Part shown: piece by piece, positions 59,396-64,000 of the stretch
Layout of the letters: the number at the start of each line of letters is the position of its first letter
How positions within the stretch are numbered: the stretch's first letter is position 1
Assembly: GCA_964404255.1 (NCBI GenBank)
Contig: CAYOJJ010000003.1
Location: 172,181-236,180, forward strand
DNA: 64,000 nucleotides
Direction of reading: 5' to 3'
Source of the DNA: JAFDZW01 sp964404255
GTDB lineage: Bacteria > Bacteroidota > Ignavibacteria > Palsa-1295
Made by a program: the position numbers and the translations under genes
Notes under the pieces: model-generated
What the model was told of the DNA's origin: nothing
Database searches by the model: none
What the model saw: only the letters and a program-made list of their open reading frames with translations

Positions 59396-60175
59396 ATGAG
59401 CAGTAGAAGAGATTTTTTGAAAACAGCACTCGGCGCTTCGATCGTGGCGGCAGCGGCACCAATAGTCTGTGCCTGCGGCCAGAACGTCTATGCCGAAGGA
59501 ATGCCTGACGAACCACTTGGTACTATTGAAATACCTAATCTCATTAAAACGCATCCCGTACTAAAGACCTTAAATGGATCGATCATTTATAAACCACCGT
59601 CACCCAATAGCTCAAAGCCTATTGCAATCACTTGCAAAGCGGCCGATCCCCTCGACTTTTATGTGCTGACGGCAATTTGTACCCATTTTGCTCATGTAAC
59701 AGTATCTGCTTATAACACACATACTTCAACCCCTGATGTATATTATTGCACGCATGCAGGCTCAGAATTTAATATCGATGGCTCATTAAAACGGGGTCCG
59801 GCTCCATCGCCACTGGCTGCCTATAGCTGGGCCTATGATGCAGCATCCGATATTATGACGGTCACCGGTGCCGGACTAACGACAGTACCATCGGAAGTAA
59901 AAGCAGAAGCATCGAATACCTTATTCCTGGATCAAAATTACCCTAATCCGGTACTCGGAAAAACAACGATCTCTTTTTCTACTACTATCGATGGAAATAT
60001 CCAATTGGTGATCTGTAATCTGCTGGGAAACATTGTCTCTGTAGTTCATAGTGGGTTTACCCCGGCCGGCACTCATTCCCACGAGTTCGATGCAACAAAT
60101 CTGCCTGCCGGCACGTATTTTTATAAACTGATAACAGCGAACGGAACGCTTGTTAAAGAGATGATCGTCCGCTGA
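59396..60175 (+). CDS. Tat-exported Rieske-like protein with T9SS tail
   Basis: 259 residues. The start MSSRRDFLKTALGASIVAAA is a twin-arginine signal. Rieske box 1 is CTHFAHV and box 2 is CTHAGSEF (about 114-121). Aligned to CPCHGSxF, box 2 has His one place early and Ala at the usual ligand-His position; the box 1 Cys that normally forms the disulfide is His. So it may bind a 2Fe-2S cluster in altered geometry, or none. The last 75 residues form a T9SS sorting domain (NYPNPVLGKTTISFST, VICNLLGNIVSVVH, LPAGTYFYKLI). This implies surface export after folding, which a Tat signal fits. Partner unknown. Confidence 0.78.
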   Translation: MSSRRDFLKTALGASIVAAAAPIVCACGQNVYAEGMPDEPLGTIEIPNLIKTHPVLKTLNGSIIYKPPSPNSSKPIAITCKAADPLDFYVLTAICTHFAHVTVSAYNTHTSTPDVYYCTHAGSEFNIDGSLKRGPAPSPLAAYSWAYDAASDIMTVTGAGLTTVPSEVKAEASNTLFLDQNYPNPVLGKTTISFSTTIDGNIQLVICNLLGNIVSVVHSGFTPAGTHSHEFDATNLPAGTYFYKLITANGTLVKEMIVR

Positions 60176-60194
60176 TCTATCTTAAATAAAACGT

Positions 60195-60231
60195 CAATGC
60201 CTCAGGAAAGCCGCTCCTTCCTGAGGCATTG
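60195..60231. terminator. Terminator between the Rieske and barrel genes
   Basis: A 14-bp perfect stem (CAATGCCTCAGGAA and complement) around a 9-nt loop, followed by TTGTTTTTA. Confidence 0.8.
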
Positions 60232-60249
60232 TTGTTTTTATACTTCCCT

Positions 60250-61278
60250 TTAGAATAAATACTGTACGCCGCCCATGAATCGGTAACTTTCTCCAAGCTG
60301 ACTACCACCCAGGTAATGATATACCGGAGCATAGAAAGAAGCCTCAAAAGATATACTCTGAGATAGGAAATATTGCAGACCAGGTGCGACATAGATCACC
60401 GAGCCGCCGGAATCATCATCCTCCTGTCCGTCCTGCAATTCGTGAGCGCGAAGTTCGCCCGATAACCCAAATGTTGCGGCAAGACTCCTCACATCGTCAT
60501 CGCCAACCCATAAGCGATACCGACTGGTAAGATCGGCATTAATATAATTTCCAAAGCGATGTCCTCGCGCCCCCGTACCGGTAATAGAACCAAGCAGATT
60601 TGCTGCTAATGCAAAGCGGCCCGAGGCCATTAAACCACTAACACCCAGCACCAGATCGGTCGAGCCGCTGCCCGGCTGCAGGTGGGAATCAAGATACTCG
60701 CCATCATGCATAACATCCGTTTTACCAGTTGGAAGTTTTACTCCGGCAGAGACAGAGGAAATGAACATCGTTTGCGATTCTTCACCTGAAAACTGTAACA
60801 AGGTATATCGGGCCATGGCAATTATATCGCCAAGTCCGTTTGCAGTGACCCGTTCTAATGCGCCTCCGGTTTCCCCGATAGCATGTTGAGGCTGGGTAGA
60901 TTTTGGATGAGAACTGATCATCACTGGTTCTCCCCCCTCCGGCTGGTGAGCAGTCCTTATAGTATAAGGGACAATAACAACTGCACATAAGCCATCGAGT
61001 AAATGATAAAACCCTGTAAGCTGGTTCGTCAGGTAAGTTTCGTTCGCTTCGGTAGCTGGTAGTTTTGTGGTCCCCGAGTAATTAGCGCCAAGATATAATG
61101 AACGGACATCCCAGCGAAGACCCGAAGAACCCGCTTCAAGCGGAGATACACCCTGTGAAGCGATGCAATAATCACATTCGGAAGTAGGCGCGACCGGTAT
61201 TCCATGCGGACACCACTGAGCCTTAGCACCGGCGGACAAGAATATAATAATAGCAACCCAGATGAATAATGACTTCAT
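60250..61278 (-). CDS. Outer-membrane transporter-like beta-barrel
   Basis: 342 residues with signal peptide MKSLFIWVAIIIFLSAGAKA. Just after it lies a cysteine pair region (WCPHGIPVAPTSECDYC) that could bind metal or form a disulfide. The rest is a barrel with glycine and aromatic alternation, ending in FMGGVQYLF. It resembles outer-membrane proteins of the phenol-degradation-transporter type. Next to it, 108 bp upstream on the same strand, is a small cysteine-rich protein gene, suggesting a shared, perhaps metal-related, role. Confidence 0.7.
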   Translation of the reverse strand: MKSLFIWVAIIIFLSAGAKAQWCPHGIPVAPTSECDYCIASQGVSPLEAGSSGLRWDVRSLYLGANYSGTTKLPATEANETYLTNQLTGFYHLLDGLCAVVIVPYTIRTAHQPEGGEPVMISSHPKSTQPQHAIGETGGALERVTANGLGDIIAMARYTLLQFSGEESQTMFISSVSAGVKLPTGKTDVMHDGEYLDSHLQPGSGSTDLVLGVSGLMASGRFALAANLLGSITGTGARGHRFGNYINADLTSRYRLWVGDDDVRSLAATFGLSGELRAHELQDGQEDDDSGGSVIYVAPGLQYFLSQSISFEASFYAPVYHYLGGSQLGESYRFMGGVQYLF

Positions 61279-61386
61279 AATGGAATAAGATAAATTACGA
61301 AAAAATTCGGCTATGTAGATAGCCTATATTATAAGAGCGCTCTATATTCCAACAATGGAAAAATCAGCGCGATATGGTGATAACTA

Positions 61387-61755
61387 TTATACTTTTGGAG
61401 GATGGAACGGACGACACCTGGCTATGTCCGCAGGTAAGTAATAGGCATTTTCAGTATTAGGCTGAACCTCTTGCTGAGGTTCGGGGAGATAATAGACACT
61501 TAAAACGGTGGGTTCGGGAGCAGCAAATTCTACTTTAGTCTGCGAATTTTCCGAAGAACCGGAATGCTCTTCGATAGCCTTAACCTGGCACTGGCCCTTA
61601 CAGCAGGGTTTCGTTGGGTTGACGCAGTGGGCGGCAAAGAACTTACCCGCAAAGGTCGAATAGGCCAGCCAAAGCGTCGGCGCTCCGTTATAGTAGAGCC
61701 CGAGTATCACTAAAAGCATGATATGAACGCTTTTGCGGCGCATCGGTAAATCCAT
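61387..61755 (-). CDS. Small membrane-anchored cysteine protein
   Basis: 122 residues. One N-terminal membrane segment (about 10-30), then FFAAHCVNPTKPCCKGQCQVK, a motif shared by small Bacteroidota proteins (HxC-N-KP-C-GxC). The C-terminal part is Pro/Glu-rich and ends PFHPPKV. The four cysteines in a short span suggest metal binding, perhaps copper or another heavy metal. It lies 108 bp before the barrel gene on the same strand; function not established. Confidence 0.65.
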   Translation of the reverse strand: MDLPMRRKSVHIMLLVILGLYYNGAPTLWLAYSTFAGKFFAAHCVNPTKPCCKGQCQVKAIEEHSGSSENSQTKVEFAAPEPTVLSVYYLPEPQQEVQPNTENAYYLPADIARCRPFHPPKV

Positions 61756-61828
61756 AGAACAGAACAGGGTTCTCTTTCGTTTTCAAAACCTCAGTAGTGA
61801 GGTCTTTCGCGAGGAATTCAGTTTCTGT

Positions 61829-61836
61829 CACTCTTG
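61829..61836 (+). promoter_or_regulatory. Degenerate -7 element before pckA
   Basis: CACTCTTG followed by CGTAAG shares the TTGCGTAAG core with the promoters at 44389 and 44936. It puts the start of transcription near 61842 and supports the ATG at 61867. Confidence 0.35.
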
Positions 61837-61866
61837 CGTAAGATCCTAACATATCTATTATTACTC

Positions 61867-63456
61867 ATGAGCCAAGCACAAAAACAATCCGATTCGTTAC
61901 TCCATGACCACGGAGTATCGCATTCCAAGATCAATTTTAACCTTTCGGCCGAAGAACTCTATGCGGAAGCGCTTTCGCGTAATGAGGGACGCCTTGCTTC
62001 TAACGAAGCCTTGGTAGTTTCGACCGGAAAATTTACCGGCCGCTCACCAAAAGACAAATTTATTGTCCGCCACCCAGCTAGTGAAAATCATGTCTGGTGG
62101 GGAACGGTAAACCGCGATATTTCTCAGGAGAACTTTGAGAAATTATATTCCAAGATGAAAGCGGCGATGAACGAGAAAGAGCTCTTCGTTGCCGATCTTT
62201 TTGCCGGTGCCGACCCGACCTACCGCCTCAATGTCCGGGTCATTAATGAATATGCCTGGCACAATCTCTTTTGCCAGAATCTTTTTATCGTACCGACCCA
62301 ATCGGAGCTTGCCGAGCATCGTCCGGAATTCACGATCATCGATATTCCTTCGGTCAAGGCCGATCCGGCCACCGATGGCACCGCAAGCGAAACCTTTATC
62401 ATTCTTAATATTGAAAAAGGTATCATTCTCATTGGCGGTACCGAGTATGCCGGCGAAATGAAGAAGTCGATCTTTACCACCCTTAACTATTTGCTGCCCC
62501 TGAAGGGTGTGATGCCGATGCACTGCTCGGCGAACATTGGCCCGAAGGGCGATACGGCGATCTTCTTCGGTCTCTCCGGTACTGGAAAGACTACCCTTTC
62601 GGCCGACCCCACCCGCAAGCTTATCGGTGACGATGAACATGGCTGGAGCGATCAGGGCGTCTTTAATTTTGAAGGCGGCTGCTATGCCAAGACCATTAAG
62701 CTTTCGAAAGAGAATGAACCCGATATTTATAATGCTATCCGCCGTGGTACTGTACTCGAGAACGTTGTGCTTAATGCCGATGGCGTACCGAACTACGACG
62801 ATAGCTCCAAGACCGAGAATACCCGCGCTGCCTACCCGCTCGAGTATATCTCGCACGCCATTTTCCCGAGTGTGGGCGGACATCCGAAGAACATCATATT
62901 CCTAACGGCCGATGCCTTTGGGGTCCTGCCGCCGATCTCGAAGCTCACCAAAGAGCAGGCAATGTATCATTTCATTTCTGGTTACACTGCAAAGCTTGCC
63001 GGTACCGAGCGTGGAGTGACCGAGCCCGAGCCGAACTTCTCTACCTGCTTTGGCGCACCATTCATGGTTCATCACCCAAGTGTTTATGCCGATCTGCTTG
63101 GCAAGAAGATCGATGAGCACGGTTCGCATATCTGGCTGGTGAATACCGGCTGGACCGGCGGCCCTTATGGAACAGGTAAACGTATGCACCTTCCTTATAC
63201 CCGTGCAATGGTGAATGCGGCCCTGGCCGGAGAGCTCGATAACGTTGCTACGACAGAGGATCCGATTTTCGGCCTTCAGGTTCCGCAGTCGGTGCCCAAT
63301 GTTCCGACCGAAGTGCTCAACCCGCGCGATACCTGGGGTGATCCGGCAGCGTACGATGCTCAGGCAAAGATGCTCGCGGCAAAGTTCAACGAGAACTTCA
63401 AGAAATATGCCGATGGCACAAGCGAGGCTATTAAGAATGCCGCTCCAAAAGCATAA
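61867..63456 (+). CDS. pckA: ATP-dependent phosphoenolpyruvate carboxykinase
   Basis: 529 residues from the ATG at 61867 (MSQAQKQ); the earlier TTG at 61834 overlaps the promoter. The kinase P-loop is GLSGTGKTTLS, followed by DDEHGW and FNFEGGCYAK. TGRSPKDKF near residue 62 and the NTGWTGG segment are typical of the ATP-type enzyme. It converts oxaloacetate and ATP to PEP, CO2 and ADP in gluconeogenesis. Typical length is about 530-540. It stands alone with its own terminator. Confidence 0.97.
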   Translation: MSQAQKQSDSLLHDHGVSHSKINFNLSAEELYAEALSRNEGRLASNEALVVSTGKFTGRSPKDKFIVRHPASENHVWWGTVNRDISQENFEKLYSKMKAAMNEKELFVADLFAGADPTYRLNVRVINEYAWHNLFCQNLFIVPTQSELAEHRPEFTIIDIPSVKADPATDGTASETFIILNIEKGIILIGGTEYAGEMKKSIFTTLNYLLPLKGVMPMHCSANIGPKGDTAIFFGLSGTGKTTLSADPTRKLIGDDEHGWSDQGVFNFEGGCYAKTIKLSKENEPDIYNAIRRGTVLENVVLNADGVPNYDDSSKTENTRAAYPLEYISHAIFPSVGGHPKNIIFLTADAFGVLPPISKLTKEQAMYHFISGYTAKLAGTERGVTEPEPNFSTCFGAPFMVHHPSVYADLLGKKIDEHGSHIWLVNTGWTGGPYGTGKRMHLPYTRAMVNAALAGELDNVATTEDPIFGLQVPQSVPNVPTEVLNPRDTWGDPAAYDAQAKMLAAKFNENFKKYADGTSEAIKNAAPKA

Positions 63457-63475
63457 CTCTTAAAAGTGCTTACAT

Positions 63476-63507
63476 AAAAAAGCCCGCTGAAAATAGCGGG
63501 CTTTTTT
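63476..63507 (+). terminator. Terminator of pckA
   Basis: AAAAAAGCCCGCT pairs with AGCGGGCTTTTTT around GAAAAT, 20 bp after the stop codon. Confidence 0.9.
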
Positions 63508-63639
63508 ATTGGGATTATATTCTTTTTGCTTGGGAATATTGGATAAGCGAATGGGCGAACTTCGGGGACAGAGTCATTATTGAGGTGGGCTCGGGGTTGG
63601 GGGTTCGGTACTGATAGTTTACCAAGGCCCAACGTTATT

Positions 63640-63754
63640 CATTGAGTCCCGCCGCCTGGCGGACGGCAACAATATAGTCCACGATTGAAATCGTGGGCGC
63701 GTAAGACGATTAGTTAGGACGTCAGGGGATTCCTCCCTGCGGTCGGAATGACAG
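63640..63754. repeat. Dispersed repeats in the spacer after pckA
   Basis: This lies within the 455-bp gene-free stretch 63457-63911. GTCCCGCCGCCTGGCGGACGG and CCACGATTGAAATCGTGGGC are short palindromic repeats. They are followed by GGACGTCAGGGGATTCCTCC and GGTCGGAATGACAGG (63717-63754), a copy of the outer arm at 19111-19147 and 19511-19548. No coding potential is seen. Confidence 0.6.
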
Positions 63755-63853
63755 GTTTAGCAGAGGCCTCAAAAAAGAAATCAATCTAATCCCGGTTAAT
63801 CCCTTAATCCCATTAATCACGGTTCAGACAAAAACCAACCCATTTAAAACAGG

Positions 63854-63884
63854 ACCGCCCCGCAGTATAAACCTGCGGGGCGGT
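63854..63884 (-). terminator. Terminator of the minus-strand gene at the right edge
   Basis: A 12-bp GC-rich stem (ACCGCCCCGCAG and complement) around TATAAAC, followed on the minus strand by CCTGTTTTAAAT. Confidence 0.75.
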
Positions 63885-63911
63885 GCTTGAAGCTTAATAA
63901 GCTCTTGGAGC

Positions 63912-64000
63912 TTACTTGCTGAGGCTCATCTTCATGCGCTCGACGGAGGTTTCTCCGTTGGCGTTGGTGAAGCTGACCTCATAGAGGTAGGTGCCACTGG
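63912..64000 (-). CDS. C-terminus of a T9SS-sorted protein (cut by window edge)
   Basis: The complement of 63912-64000 reads SGTYLYEVSFTNANGETS and then VERMKMSLSK before the stop. This is the last beta-strand pair of a T9SS type A sorting domain (GxYxY motif, basic end). The rest of the gene lies outside the window. Confidence 0.75.
   Translation of the reverse strand, partial: SGTYLYEVSFTNANGETSVERMKMSLSK

Overview
The window looks like a chromosomal segment from a Bacteroidota/Kapabacteria (Chlorobi-relative) type bacterium. The signs are several secreted proteins ending in type IX secretion (T9SS) sorting domains, large choice-of-anchor-D type surface proteins, a DUF1800/DUF1501 gene pair, a sphingolipid-type serine palmitoyltransferase, and promoters resembling the Bacteroidota -7 element TAnnTTTG with few Shine-Dalgarno sequences. 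The host assignment is inferred from content; no rRNA is present.

Region 1 (about 97-8760) is a compact Mu-like transposable element. It has a CI-like repressor reading left, a 27-bp perfect operator palindrome over the rightward promoter, then an operon with an unknown protein, a MuB-like AAA+ ATPase and a MuA-like DDE transposase. These are followed by an odd tRNA-like gene, a small membrane protein, an HTH protein, a double zinc-ribbon protein, one phage head-morphogenesis (Mu gp30/SPP1 gp7) protein and three small unknowns. A convergent Dam-type methyltransferase closes the element, next to an array of ACAATAA repeats at 10-bp spacing. Terminase, portal, capsid and tail genes are absent, so this looks like a satellite, a domesticated remnant or a small transposon rather than a full phage.

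Region 2 (8.8-10.5 kb) is AT-rich and probably acquired: a membrane/coiled-coil protein, a zinc-ribbon/alpha-CTD-like protein ending at a nine-G tract, and an exported ankyrin protein. Region 3 (10.9-19.1 kb) is rpoB-rpoC, without the usual rplJL upstream, ending in a strong terminator. A nested inverted-repeat block follows (19.11-19.55 kb).

Region 4 (19.6-32.4 kb) is a leftward run of envelope genes: DUF1800, DUF1501, a 1648-residue LamG/anchor-D protein, a GH31 glycosidase and an OmpA-like barrel protein. Region 5 (32.6-39.7 kb) holds msrC, an Rsm22-like methyltransferase divergent from mtgA with overlapping start codons, a convergent spacer rich in DnaA-box-like sites (35.6-35.9 kb, candidate origin or DnaA-binding locus), two paralogous exported proteins around a barrel protein, and holB.

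Region 6 (39.7-53.3 kb) has a GT-C-like membrane protein, a serine palmitoyltransferase fused to a GNAT-like domain (possible one-chain 3-ketoceramide synthase), two lipoproteins, OsmC, a histidine-rich membrane protein divergent from a ferritin-like di-iron protein, lpdA, a T9SS cargo protein, an SRPBCC protein and a four-S1-domain protein. Region 7 (53.3-64 kb) is again envelope-oriented (outer-membrane barrels, a 1330-residue BNR/anchor-D protein, an atypical Rieske protein with a T9SS tail, a small cysteine protein), followed by pckA, a dispersed-repeat spacer and the C-terminus of another T9SS protein entering from the right edge.
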